This document shows positions 53,388-64,000 of a stretch of 64,000 nt of DNA, piece by piece (within the stretch, counting starts at the first letter, position 1; each line of letters opens with the position of its first letter). The notes below the pieces were generated by a model that was given only the letters and a program-made list of their open reading frames with translations, did no database searches and was not told the DNA's origin. The stretch comes from Garcia nutans (taxonomy: Eukaryota > Streptophyta > Magnoliopsida > Malpighiales > Euphorbiaceae), in NCBI GenBank assembly GCA_947685225.1, contig CANTUV010000037.1:27857001-27921000 (forward strand), written 5' to 3'. Both the position numbers and the translations under genes were made by a program.

Positions 53388-55544
53388 TGTAGACCCTTAA
53401 TTTTTGACCCAATCTGATCCAATATGTTTTATGTAGTCCAAAATGATTTTTGTTGTCTAATTGGTCCAAAATAATTTCTATTAAATAATTTTTGCTTTAG
53501 TATCTAATTTTTATTAATAAAAAATAAAAATAAACAAATAAAAGTCAAAAAATAAAAATAAAAATAAAAATAAAAATTGGAGTCGAAAAATCGGCGATGA
53601 AAAAATTGTCGCTAGGGCCCGTGGGCATTTCGCCCGCAGGAATTTCCTGTAGGCGAAACAGGCCCACCGAGATCCCACTGCCATAGTTTCCTGAGCAGAA
53701 TTTTTTTGCCAGTGCATTTTTTCCTGCGGCAATTTTTTTCGGCAGCGTAATTTTTTTCGATGCAAAATTTCCAAAACCTAATTTAATTAGGTTTTGGTTT
53801 CCTTTTCTTATTTAGATTACTTGCCGTGAATAATAAGGAATATACATAGAAAGACCTCTATAAATAAGGACCAAGGGCAACCAAATTGGGGGAGGAAAAA
53901 TTTCACAGGAGCTTTGAGAATTTGAATCCGAAAGTGAAGTGGAAAAGCAATAATTGAATTCAAATGATTTTTAAAGGAGAAGCATCACGATTTAAGCAAT
54001 TTAAAGGTAAAAAAGTTTTGTCTTTGGAGCTAGTTCATCCAAGAAGAATTGTTTTTTGGAGGAATCATCAAAAGAAGGTATGTGTTAATTGATTTTCTTT
54101 AATTGTTTTTTTTACACAGTAGCTAAAATTAGGAAATTGTGTTATTCAAAATTAAAAACCTTTGAATTTTAATTTAGTTTTTCTAAAGTCAAAAACACTA
54201 ATCTGTTGCTTTATTTTTCAAAGAATTTAAAGTTATTAATTTTATTTCTTCAAAACCCCAAAATTCCAATTTACTCTTAAAACATATTCTGTTTCTTATA
54301 AAAAAACCCTAAAATACTTTTTCCAATTATATAAATCTTTTTTATTTATAAAAACTTTAATTTGTTTGGTTTAAACTTATAAAATCTCATGAAATCATCA
54401 AATTGTTTTTCTAAACCCTAATTCAAATTCATCACCCGAGACCCAAATTCTAAAATACTAAAACCCTAATTCAATTTCTAAACCTAAAATAATATACTCT
54501 AACTCCGTTAAAACCTTAAATCTTAATTTTTTTCTAAGCCCTAATCCTTTAAAACATTAAAAAACCATAAAAAATATAAATATTTTAAAATTACACAGTA
54601 GCTTAAAATCACCATTTAAAACCACAAATCAAAATAATTTCAAAGTGTCTAAAACCCTAGTTTCATGATCTCACCATTCAAATATTAATTTAGTTAATCA
54701 AAGAGTCTTACCAACCTTTTAAAACATAAAACCCTAATTTATTTTAATTTCATAAAAAGTCATAGTAGCTATGATTGGACTTTTATTTGCTTTATTTAAT
54801 TCTATACTTGATTATGTTTTGATTTATTTCTTATGCTTTAATTTATGTAAGTTCAATGCTTGGTTTATTTTATTTATCATGGATGGATGTTTACTTTCTA
54901 TTGATATTTCGTACCTTTGATGAATGATTTATTTATGATGAATGATTATTAACTTTTATCAATTAATTTAGATTTCCAAAAGTTGTAAGAGGTATGTTTC
55001 CACTTGGTGGGTACCTCATTAGTTAAACATCATGTAATTTAATTTGCTTTTCTATTTTAGAACCAATGTAAAGGGCATGTTTCTACCTTTTGGTGGGTGT
55101 CCTATTTAGGCATGTGATGTAAGGACATGTTTCCATCCTTGGATGGGTGTCCATTTATTTGTTTTGGTTTGGACATTGCTTTGATTTTAATATAATGATG
55201 CTTTTCTTTTGATTATTGTGTGTAATATGGATAATGTTGTTATACTTAAGAATTTTATAATATTAAGACCTGTAAAGGAGGTCGGTTCTAATGAACCGGA
55301 CGTTGTGGGGGTGCTGGGCCATTTCTCACCTTCCCCACACGTATCCAACTTTCTGAACCCATTAGGGGGTTGGGGATTCCTTAGGAATCGAGTCATCCAC
55401 CCCTTTCTTTTTCCCGGCCCGTCCGGGTGGCGACTCCATTTTCTCCGGACTTAGGTCCGTGTTCTCTAAGGCCTCGAGCTTAAACAGTGCCGAAGTCGCA
55501 AGAACCATTCCACCAGGAGTGGGGGCAAAAAATCCCCGTTCACA
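53388..55544 (+). repeat. 3' LTR of the gag-only element
   Basis: The LTR is 2157 bp, TGTAGACCC to TTCACA, close to 41491-43718 apart from the U3 hairpin expansion. TATA box at 53859-53866, PBS-like TGGCGACTCCA at 55428-55438. Confidence 0.9.
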
Positions 55545-55764
55545 TTGAGGAAGTTTCTTTCGTGCAATTGTCAAAAAAGAGTTCAACGATTTTGCAAAAG
55601 AGATTGCCTAAGAAATTAAAAGATTCTAGTAGTTTTACTATTCCATGTTTGATAGGTAATCTTGAAGTTCAAAGTGCATTGGCTGACTTGGGGGTTAGCA
55701 TAAGTGTTTTGCCCTACAAGATGTTTAAAGAGTTAGGTGTCGGAGAGCCTAAACCAATACTCAT
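55545..55764 (+). pseudogene. Athila-like protease fragment
   Basis: After the target duplication the frame reads EEVSFVQLSKKSSTILQKRL, then SFTIPCLIGNLEVQSALADL and GVSISVLPYKMFKELGVG, ending at an abrupt junction after EPKPILI. ALADLGVSISVLP aligns by eye with the aspartic protease region of Athila (ALxDLGASIN). It is a fragment, with nothing of RT downstream. Confidence 0.8.
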
Positions 55765-58700
55765 TGTAACACCCTTATACCATAAATATGTACAATACAT
55801 ATTTTCAACATATGTAAAATACGTATATATGGTATAAAAATGTCACAGACCGATTTAATAAAAATTTTCACATTTCTGTTTTAAGATTTCAAATACTAAT
55901 ATATAAAATAAATAGTATATAAATATTCTTTACTTGTTATAGGAATCCAAAATAAATATTTTATATGAAAATCTCTGGAAAAATTCGCCAGAGTTTTATT
56001 TGTAATTTGAACGTTCCTAATAAAAATTAATTCACCATTTCAAAAATACTTCTCAATTTCTCCATATTTTCTCAAAATACTCATATATAGATATATAAAT
56101 TAACAACACATATAAAATTCTATCTGAACAAATTATTCAAAATATTCTTTACATATTACATTATATACTTTCAAAAATATATTATAACATATATAATATC
56201 AAAATACATTGTAATATCAAATATCTACATGCTGGCAACTGGCTCTGATCTTGATGTACCCAAAAATAACTCTTCAAGCTCAATAAATACAAACTTAGAC
56301 CTGACCAGGTCTAGTAGAACTCTCCGATTCTACCAAATCATCCATGACACCTGCGCGACGAATTACAATCGCGCTAAGCCGAAGCCTAGTGGTACAAACT
56401 TTGATAATAACAATAAAACTCAATGCAATGCCAATGCACAATGCATATAGATATCACATCATTCTACTTTCTTATATTTTTCAAATATTTCATAATCACA
56501 ACTCATAGCATTATATTGCTCAATTGTATCACAATTCATAATTCACATTAAAGCAAAGACAAGCATGGGCCCAAAAAGGATATAATATGCTATTCAAATT
56601 TCAGAGTTACTACTTTGGTTCATAATGACACCATGTGTCTAGTCCCGTAGGCAATATATCCATGGATAATGTAACAGCCCCAGTCTCTTGTACCTCAACC
56701 CGGCTAGACCCTTGGGCCCCAGTATCTTGGTCCTCAACCCGGCTAGACTGCTACAATTTTTAAGGCTTACGACCTAGTCATTTCACCCCAAAAACATCAT
56801 ATTTATCAGCTGGCCTGGCTGACGACACAGTCTTTTCACCATTCTAGCGTTTAGCCCGTAGGCAATTTTAGGCATGCCGCCAAACCCAGAACTTTGAAAA
56901 TTGAATAACATACTAGGCACACAATTTATTCATATTTCTCATTATCAAATTCTTTCATAATTCCTTTATCAAAACTTTTCTCATTTTCTCATGATCAAAC
57001 TAGGCACATTGCCTTATTATATCATCTTTGTCTCACTTTTTTTTCATTTATTTATTTTTCTCATTATTAATCTCTTTCTCATTGTCACATATTCAATCTA
57101 GGCACATTGCCTTATTTTCACATTTTTTTCTCATTTTTTTATTTTTCACATCTTTCTCATCTTTCTCACTTTTTCTCATTTTTATCAATATCCATCCATT
57201 TCATTATTCCACATATCTCATTTTTTGCATTCACAACACATTACCCAATTACTTTGGGTATTTTCACATAATATACATATTTCACATTCTACACAATTTA
57301 GCCATTATCAATGGCTTTTCACAATGCATTTAACACATATATGACATTACAAATGTCATAGCACATTATTCATACTCAATCAATGAACCAAGTAACTTAA
57401 CACATTTTTCAACCAAAATGTGTTAAGCCCAAATGTCATGCAAATATAAACAATATATTTAAAGTTTGTACATACCTCTACTAGCAACACAAAGCAAGCT
57501 TAACACAACCTCCAATCCTATCCTTCCAACTTGCCCTTCACCACTTGGATGAAGCAAATCAATCTCCCTCAATGCCTATACCAAATGTGATCATACATAA
57601 TCATTTAATATCACATTCTAAGGTATTCTCAACATCAAACCATAATTAAACATCACTCTAAACCAAATCCCAAAATTAATCTTTACCTCACTTTAACTTT
57701 GAAAAACTATATCAAGCCATTTAAATTAGTATTTTAAGTTTATTAATATCATTAGAAACATGTTTTAGCATGTTTAAACCAATTACATTAATTAACCACA
57801 GGCTTATGCTCAAAACTCTAAAGTGGCATAACCTTCACCATTGAAGGATCTCCATTCCAACTCAATCCAATTCTCATTTCAATCTTATTTCCACCACTTA
57901 TATCATTAAATAACATGATTTAAGCATTAAAATCAAACAATTAATCATTCTTTGAAAATTCACTTTTCCAAAACCCTAAATCAATACTACCATCTTCAAA
58001 CTCTATCCAAACTAAACTAAATCCATCATTTGATTTTAAAATCCTTGTTTATGCATCAAAACAACACATTTGGAACCAATTTGCACAATTAAAACTCATG
58101 ATTTCAAAAACTCAAATGTTCCATAACCCTAAATTCTCTCTCTTCACCAAACTCAACTTAAATTCAACTATTTCTTTAATCCAACTTTAAAATCATTGTT
58201 AACTATCCAAAATAACATCACACACATCCATTCCAATAATTATAACATGCTACATCAAAACCCCAAACTCAACATATTCCAATTTTCTATAGAATTCAAA
58301 GAAAATAGTTGAAAACTTACTAATTTTGGTGGAAATCACCAAAAATCCACTTTGAATACTTGAAATCCTTCAATTTTTGGAGTATGGAAGAAGTAAATCC
58401 CTCGCTTAAAGCCATAAAAGTCAGCCTTGAAGGAAAGAAGAAGAAGAAGATGAAAAAAAATGATTTTCTCTTTCCTCCCTCTCACATTTTCAACCTTATA
58501 TATATTATTATTTTAATATATTTTTAATTAATTAATTAATTAATTCCCCAAAATATTATCTTCCATCCAAAATTATTTATTTTTGAATTATTTTATTAAT
58601 TTTAAATTTCTAAGATTTAATTACCAAAATACCCTTTTACTTAGACTTTTCTTTTAAAATGTGTTGACTTTTATATGTTGTATATATTTTACATATATAT

Positions 58701-58839
58701 CACATATATATTCTACTTTTTCATTTAAAATCCTTTCATTTTTTATTTAAAACCATTAATTTAATTTATCCATTTAAATTATAATTTATTTTATCAAATT
58801 TCCAAAAATTATAACTTTTAAAAAATTTGGGATATTACA
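55765..58839 (-). repeat. Minus-strand Tekay-superfamily LTR lacking a matching target duplication
   Basis: On the minus strand it starts TGTAATATCCC (58839) and ends GGTGTTACA (55765). It holds a donor-like GTAAGT (complement 58315-58320), a GTATGT (complement near 57471), a GTAACAG...CTGCTAC-type module (56671-56754) and a double hairpin (56353-56389). I see no CACG array. Flanks CTCAT and CATAT do not match, unlike the other two solo LTRs. Confidence 0.8.
56353..56389 (-). repeat. Double hairpin with a TTCG loop
   Basis: On the minus strand CTAGGC-TTCG-GCTTAG has one G-T pair, followed by GCGCGA-10 bases-TCGCGC and AGGTG. The TTCG loop closed by C-G would be an exceptionally stable UUCG tetraloop in RNA. 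Confidence 0.75.
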
Positions 58840-59529
58840 CATATGCACAAGTAATGTGTATCTTATATACACATCAAATGTACCTTATATGTGTATCAAA
58901 TATTAAGTATGCAATGTATTAATCCAACATGTATAATTAATATACCTTATGTATATGTTATATATACTCTAGATATATATATATTAAGTATATATAAAAT
59001 TTTATATCTCTAAAATCACGGATGTGACAATTTTCTCCCCCTTAAATAATTTCGTCCTCAAAATTATCCAGTACGGTAATAAATCATTCAAATCATTATT
59101 TCATCAAATTATATAATTTCTATTCTCCCCCTTAGGTACATTCTCAATTGCCTTTTTACCATTCCATAACTCATCATTATACTGTCTATTTACTCAAATA
59201 ATCACAACAGATTATCATATCTTCAATCAAATTGTCATTAGACAAAATTAGTTCATCTCCTTAATATTTATACACCACACACCTATTACACTCAAGATAT
59301 CTGATCACTTTATTATCTTAAAATATACTCTTATCACCTTAAATTCAAATGTTAATAACTTTTATCTTAACACAATAATTTTACACATTTTCACTTTGAT
59401 CCTACTCTTTATACAATTACCACATATTAATTTAATATCACCATTATACAACAACAAAATCTTATTTTCTTATTAAGATTCATTCCAATTATACTATAAC
59501 TAACACTATTCTCTTATAATTATTTGTAA
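58840..59529 (-). repeat. Remnant of another minus-strand element: LTR start, polypurine tract, internal tail
   Basis: On the minus strand, AAGGGGGAGAAAATT (polypurine tract, 59030-59045) is followed by TGTCACATCC at 59029, a typical LTR opening. The upstream text AATTTTGAGGACGAAATT parallels TTTCGAGGACGAAATTTTC before the Tekay tracts. Only about 190 bases of this LTR remain. The rest, 59046-59529, is AT-rich without a readable frame and has a second tract-like CTCCCCCTTA near 59125. Confidence 0.65.
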
Positions 59530-61280
59530 CTAATATAACTAGTGCGTCGCGCCTAGTGCTATAGCAATACAGCAAGTGCACGGGTCGCCCAAGTAATAAA
59601 GTAGCGAGTGAGTTATCGTTCCACTGGGGACAAGGCCAAGTACTAGTGCAAACCTTAACCGTTCTTTAGTAAATTAATAGTTGTGTGATGCTTTGTAATT
59701 AAAGACAACTAATTTAATAACTGAAAGTAAAGGGAAATTAAATGTTGTGCAAAAAGGATTGATAATAATAATACTATCCAGATATTGAATCCCCCTAGCC
59801 TCAATGATATTTATGAATAATCAATTCAGTTAAATCATTCAATAGATTTGAGTTGGCATTCCTCTAACTTAGACTAAAACCTCTCTCGAGTGGATTAATC
59901 CCTAATCACTAAGTAGAGTGCCGCAATCTCTTCTCAAACACAATTAAATAGATCTTGTAATAAGAACAAGGAACTATAAACCAAAGGATCTTGTAAGTCT
60001 ATCTCTAGAACCCCAATCAATCCTCAACCCTTATGAGTAATAAATTCATATCAAGCTTTCTCAAGTCAATAATATGAAAATTGCAACCAATCAATAAACA
60101 TGCTATCATCAATTGGCAATAAATCATTAAGCATCATAAGAATAAAACAACTCAATCAAATGATTCAACTAAATATAATTATTCAATCCATACAAATAAG
60201 CTAGGGTTCATTAATATCTAGATAGAGAAGGAATTAGTTCATATTCAAAACCAGAAAAATAGAACAAAAGAAATGAGTAAAAGAAACCAAACAATCCATG
60301 GTGAATAATTTGTATTTCTTCACTTCAATACTTGATTCTTGGTTTAGGTCTTGTATAGAATGTACCTCCTTCTTCAAACTCAGCTCGAGACTCTCCTCTT
60401 TGCTCCAGTAGTTGGTTCCTTCTCCCTTGTTCCAGTCTCCAAGTCCAAGCTCTAAATCCCCTTAAAACTCCCTCTTCTTCTCTTTTTATTTCCCTCCAAA
60501 ACTCAAGCCATGCTTCCCAACTCACACCAGTTCACCCCACTCTCTCTTGTTCCCCACTCTCTCTTTGTTTTGTATTTCTATTGGCAAAAGTAATTGGTTT
60601 GTCTCCCACTTGTCCCTCAATTTGTGTAGAAGAATTCAAGTTTTTATAGGGTGACACGGCCAAGCCATGAGTGGCTTGGCCGTGTCTCTTGTTTTGCTTT
60701 GGGACACGGCCAAGCTTGCTGGCCGTGTCACCTTCTGCCCCTCTTCCTTTCTTTCTTTTCTCTTTGTTTCATGAGGTGACACGGCCAAGCTCCTGGCTGT
60801 GTCATGTGACACGGCCAGTGGCTTGGCCGTGTCACTTGGGTGTGTCACCTTCTATTTCTTCATTTTGCCAATTCTCTTCTTTGCTTCCAATGGGTGACAC
60901 GGCCAAGCTTGTGGTCGTGTCATGTGACACGGCCACTGGCTTGGGCGTGTCACCTGGGTGTGTCAGCTACTGCTTCTCTTCTTTCCTTCTTTACTTGGTT
61001 TTGTTCCTTGGGTGAGACACGGCCAGTGGCTTGGCCGTGTCTCTGGGTGTGTCAGCTACTGTCTTGGATTTCATTTGAGGGACACGGCCAAGCTTGCTTT
61101 GGCTTGGCCATGTCTTGCTTGCTTCATTCTTTTTCTTCATTGTTTTGATCATCCAAGGGAGTTTTTGCACTTTGACCTAAAACAAACACTTAAAACAAAC
61201 TTTAAACCAAAATCAAATAAAACATTAACTAAAAACACATAGAAATCATACTAAAAACAAGTATAAAAATACTCTTATTG
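59530..61280 (-). repeat. Minus-strand Athila-type LTR
   Basis: The block CAAGTGCACGGGTCGCCCAA followed by GTTCCACTGGGGACAAGG (about 59572-59635) is the complement of the end of the LTR at 18012-19418. Further right AATCCCCCTAGCC and ATCAAATGATTC also match in reverse. No primer-binding site is found at its 3' edge. It has an expanded CACG array (60653-61110). Open frames reading WPCHL-type repeats here are by-products of that array. Confidence 0.75.
60653..61110 (-). repeat. Expanded GACACGGCCAAGC array
   Basis: GACACGGCC half-sites start at 60653, 60703, 60778, 60808, 60896, 60926, 61018 and 61081, many facing GGCCGTGTC. Two pairs are exactly 30 bases apart, joined by GTGTCATGTGACAC. Spacing is otherwise irregular. 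Confidence 0.8.
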
Positions 61281-61672
61281 TAACGACCCCACCTGCATGG
61301 TCTTACGACAGCTGGTCTATTGGGCCTTTTCTCCCGTAGGTGGACCGAAGTCCCAGCCCTCAACTCGGCAGGCCGCCACAGTACTGGATTGCCCTCGCGG
61401 GCCCTCCAGCAGTATTTGTTTATTTGGCTCCCTAAGGAGTCGCCTCCCCGGATCGAACACATGATCTCTCCCTTAAGAGAGCCAGCGAGCACAATCCAGT
61501 ACAATTTCTACCACTCCTTAGGGATCCAAATAAACAAATCCTGCTGGAGGGCCCGCGAGGGCAGTCCAGTACTGTGGCGGTCTGCCGGGTTGAGGGCTGG
61601 GACTTCGGTCCACCTACAAGAGAAAAGGCCCAATAGACCAGCTGTCTTAAGACTGTGCAGGTGGGGTCATTA
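61281..61672. repeat. 392-bp near-perfect inverted repeat with tRNA-like centre
   Basis: Arms 61281-61440 and 61513-61672 are 160 bases each and complementary with few mismatches by eye. The tips are TAACGACCCCACCTGCA and TGCAGGTGGGGTCATTA. The 72-base centre, read on the minus strand, contains GTTCGATCC (61450-61458 on plus), an RNA polymerase III B-box-like string, preceded by GGCTCTCTTAAGGGAGAG. It is GC-rich, unlike everything around it. It has no coding capacity. Confidence 0.85.
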
Positions 61673-63591
61673 TGTAATATCCTAAAGTATACCCTAAAAG
61701 TTTTAGAATATTTATTGTTGTATTTGGATTAAATGTATATGTTTAAGTGGAAAGAGAAAAGAGGTAAAGAGAAGAGTGTATATGTTCTATATATGAGATA
61801 TATACAACATATACAAGTCAAAGAAATGGAAGGTAAAAAGAAAATTTATTTATTTTATTTAATTAATTGAAATGGAAATTAATAAGTGGATGAAGATTTT
61901 TATGAATATTATATTAATTAAATTGCTTGGTTGAGAATTAAAGGGAGTTTTAGTGGTTGAAAGAAGAGTTGAGTGTTGACTTTGCTTTTCTCTATTCGAC
62001 TTCTTCTTCTTTTCTTTTCTCCTTGGCCGGTTAGCTCCATAGCAAGAGAGGAAGTGAGATTTTGTCTTTCCAAACTCAAGATTGAAGGATGTTTCAAGTG
62101 ATCAAGTTGGAAATCTAAGAGTTTTCATCACCTTTGGTAAGTTCTCCACTTGATTCTTTGGTTTTCTTCTAAGTTTGTGTTTTGAGTTTGGTGTTTGATT
62201 GTTGATGGTATGTGTATATTTGATTATGGTGTATTTGAGGGTGTTTGATCTTATTGGTGTTGATTTTGAGATAGAGTTAAGTTTGGTGTTGGAAGAAAAC
62301 AAGTGTTGTGTTTGAGTTGTGTGTATGTGATGGTTGTGAATTGGTGTTTGATGTATGTATTGAGTTGTTTTGATGTTTTTGCAAGTTAGTATGGTTTATG
62401 GGTGTGTTTAGTTAAGTTTGTTTGGAGTGGAAGATGGTGAAAGTAAGAGGTTTGTTGGATGTGATGTTGTTGTTGCCGGAATCAGGATTTTTGGCCTGAC
62501 ACGCCCATGAGCACGGCCAAGTCTTTAGGGGTGTCAAAGATTTTATTTTCTGGATGGGTGACACGACCAGTGACACGCCCATGTCACTGAGCGGTCACTG
62601 GTCGTGTCATAGCTCTGTGTTGAGGGAGGATTGACACGTCCAGTGACACACCCATGTCTCTGAGTGTGTCATAGCTACTGTGTTGAGGGAGGATTGACAC
62701 GGCCAGTGACATGCCCATGTCACTGAGAGTGTCAAAGCTTCTGTGTTGTGAGTTTAGGGCACGGTCAGGGACACGCCCGTGTTGTTGAGCGTGTCATGTG
62801 TAGAGTTTGCCCTAGTTGATTCTTAGCCTTATTATCTCATGTGTATCTTTAAGTGAGTGTGTATTATCACTTTTGGATTAGGTTTTGAAGAGATTGAGTT
62901 GCCCTAATCCAAGCATTGGAGGATTCTTGGAAGAGGAAGTGTTTAGATTGGTGTGAGTTGCTCTTGAGGTAAGTACAAACTTACATGGTTGCATACATTT
63001 AAATGACTTTGAGACTTAACACATTTGGTTGTAAATGTGTTAAGTAATTTATTACATTGTTAATACATTTGATTAATGTTATGATTTGCATAATGTGAAA
63101 GATATGATGATCATTCAAAATGTATGTCCAATGCAATTGGCTATGTATACTTTAATGATGAGATGTGCAGCCATTGTTGTTGGCTATAATGATGCAAATG
63201 AAATAATTGGGGCATGGTTGCCTAGTTTGATTATGAGAAATGAAATGAGAAATGAATTGTGAAAGAGATTGATAATGAGATAAATGAATTAATTGTGTGC
63301 CTAGTATGTTATTCAATTTTCAGAGTTCTGGGTTTTGTGGCATGCATATGAATTGCTGGGCAGGTGAAAAGGCTGGGTCGTAAGCCGAGCCTAGCTGATA
63401 AATATGAAAAATGATATTTTTGAGGTGAAAGACCGGGTCGTAAGCCTCAAAAATAGTAACAGTCTAGCCGGATTGAGGACCAAGATACTGGGGCCCTAGG
63501 GTCTAGTCGGGTTGAGGTCCAAGAGATTGGGTCTGTTACGTTATCCATGGATAGATATATATATCGCCTACGGGCTTGATGAATGTGATTT
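61673..63591 (+). repeat. Plus-strand Tekay-superfamily LTR, truncated at its 3' side
   Basis: It begins TGTAATATCC directly at the edge of the inverted repeat. It has a donor-like GTAAGT (62137-62142), a CACG array (62498-62800), a second donor GAGGTAAGT (62969-62974) and a GTAACAG module (63456-63539). It breaks off after GGGCTTGATGAATGTGATT; other LTRs continue there into GGCCAAAACAGTAACTC. Confidence 0.82.
62498..62800 (+). repeat. CACG palindrome array, five units
   Basis: Units start at 62498, 62560, 62633, 62696 and 62758 (spacing 62, 73, 63, 62). Consensus: GACACGNCCAGTGACACGCCC, then ATGTCNCTGAGNGTGTC, then a TAGCTACTGTGTTGAGGGAG-type spacer. Confidence 0.87.
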
Positions 63592-64000
63592 AACCAACAA
63601 CACTCCTACTCTTCCAACTCCAACATCAACCTATCTTTTTATTTTCCACTCAAAACAAACACCACCATCAATTTAAATCAAACACACACCAACATACTAC
63701 CATAAACACAACCTTACTTTCAAATATCCACAATCAAACTCAAAACAACTTAAAATAAAACAAGAGAATCAAGAGAGACTTACCAAAATAATGAATCTTC
63801 TTGGATTTCCACTTAATCACTTGAAAACTCCTTCAATTTGAGCTTTAAACACCAACTCACTCTTGCTCTCTCTTTTGTTTAGGATGGCCGGCCAACTAAA
63901 GGGAAAATGAAAGAAGAAGAAATGAAGAAAGGTCAAATTTCTCTTCTCTTTAAACCTCCCCCATGCATTCCAAAAAGTAAATTACTTAAATTCCCTCATC
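63592..64000 (-). repeat. Minus-strand LTR fragment in inverted orientation to its neighbour
   Basis: Read on the minus strand the segment matches the GGCCGGC...AGCTCAAATTGAAG...AAGTGATCAAG region of the Tekay LTRs (3290-3390) by eye. It runs off the window. Confidence 0.65.

Larger units (their letters stand above)
41491..55544 (+). mobile_element. Gag-only, non-autonomous Tat/Ogre-like element (14 kb)
   Basis: It has two LTRs (41491-43718 and 53388-55544), a tRNA-Arg primer site, a leader, one gag gene, a long non-coding 3' region with tandem repeats and a polypurine tract, but no protease, RT or integrase. A perfect target duplication TTGAG flanks it (41486-41490 and 55545-55549). It resembles the class of plant gag-only LTR elements called TR-GAG. 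A 2.8-kb solo LTR sits in its 3' region. Confidence 0.9.
18012..55764 (+). mobile_element. Athila-like Ty3/gypsy element, split by three insertions
   Basis: Pieces in order: 5' LTR and primer site (18012-19448), gag N-terminal part (36522-37065), gag C-terminal part (40159-41490), protease (55545-55764). Each gap is a younger insertion flanked by a 5-bp target duplication. Downstream of 55764 the element is lost at the start of a minus-strand LTR, and no RT, integrase or 3' LTR of it is visible in the window. Assignment to Athila rests on the PBS, the gag with a CEWC...C knuckle and the ITLRSGKEI motif, and the protease context. Confidence 0.85.

Noticed and set aside
57028..57333. 101-codon hydrophobic frame resembling a membrane protein
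   Set aside because: Derived from TTTCTCATTTTT low-complexity LTR text; hydrophobicity follows from T-rich codons.
60671..61242. Overlapping open frames with WPCH/GVS-type repeats
   Set aside because: They are translations of the CACG palindrome array in an LTR and change frame from unit to unit; no start context or family resemblance.
61445..61520. A genuine tRNA gene in the centre of the inverted repeat
   Set aside because: A B-box-like string and an anticodon-arm-like hairpin are visible, but I cannot form a complete acceptor stem and D arm, so I call it tRNA-like only.

Overview
The window looks like pericentromeric or other heterochromatic DNA of a flowering plant, probably a eudicot. 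It is AT-rich and is built almost entirely of nested LTR retrotransposons of the Ty3/gypsy superfamily. I see no free-standing host gene, no rRNA or tRNA gene, no CRISPR array and nothing bacterial. Plant-specific signs are the lineages present (Tekay chromovirus, Athila, Tat/Ogre), primer-binding sites matching plant initiator tRNA-Met and tRNA-Arg, and plant mobile domain (PMD) and DUF7745-like genes.

Layout. (1) 1-12854: a tandem array of one young Tekay-type element, arranged internal part - LTR - complete internal part - LTR. It sits in an older LTR of a related family (12855-14212 is the remnant). The copy at 5438-10297 has an uninterrupted 1547-codon gag-pol. (2) 14900-18011: a minus-strand fragment of a gag-only Tat-like element with a frameshifted gag. 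(3) 18012-55764: an Athila-like element, interrupted three times: by a 17-kb Tat/Ogre-like element (19449-36521), by a minus-strand solo LTR (37066-40158, target duplication GATCG) and by a gag-only Tat/Ogre-like element (41491-55544, target duplication TTGAG). The last is itself split by another solo LTR (46424-49216, target duplication CTTTG). (4) 55765-64000: a patchwork of minus- and plus-strand LTRs, including an Athila-type LTR, and a 392-bp near-perfect palindrome.

How the parts relate. The autonomous Tat/Ogre element supplies protease, RT, two RNase H domains and integrase, all now broken by stops and frameshifts. The gag-only element shares its LTR type, tRNA-Arg primer site and gag, and so looks like a partner mobilised in trans. 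Between pol and the 3' LTR the autonomous element carries two genes in antisense, one PMD-type and one DUF7745-type. Each has its own TATA box and GT-AG introns.

The least explained signals lie inside the LTRs. Arrays of short CACG...CGTG palindromes repeat every 62-63 bp, close to six turns of B-DNA, and occur in LTRs of unrelated lineages. A conserved double hairpin shows apparent compensatory changes. Conserved GTAAGT splice-donor-like sites occur beside the arrays. All similarity statements were made by eye; no alignment or search was run.
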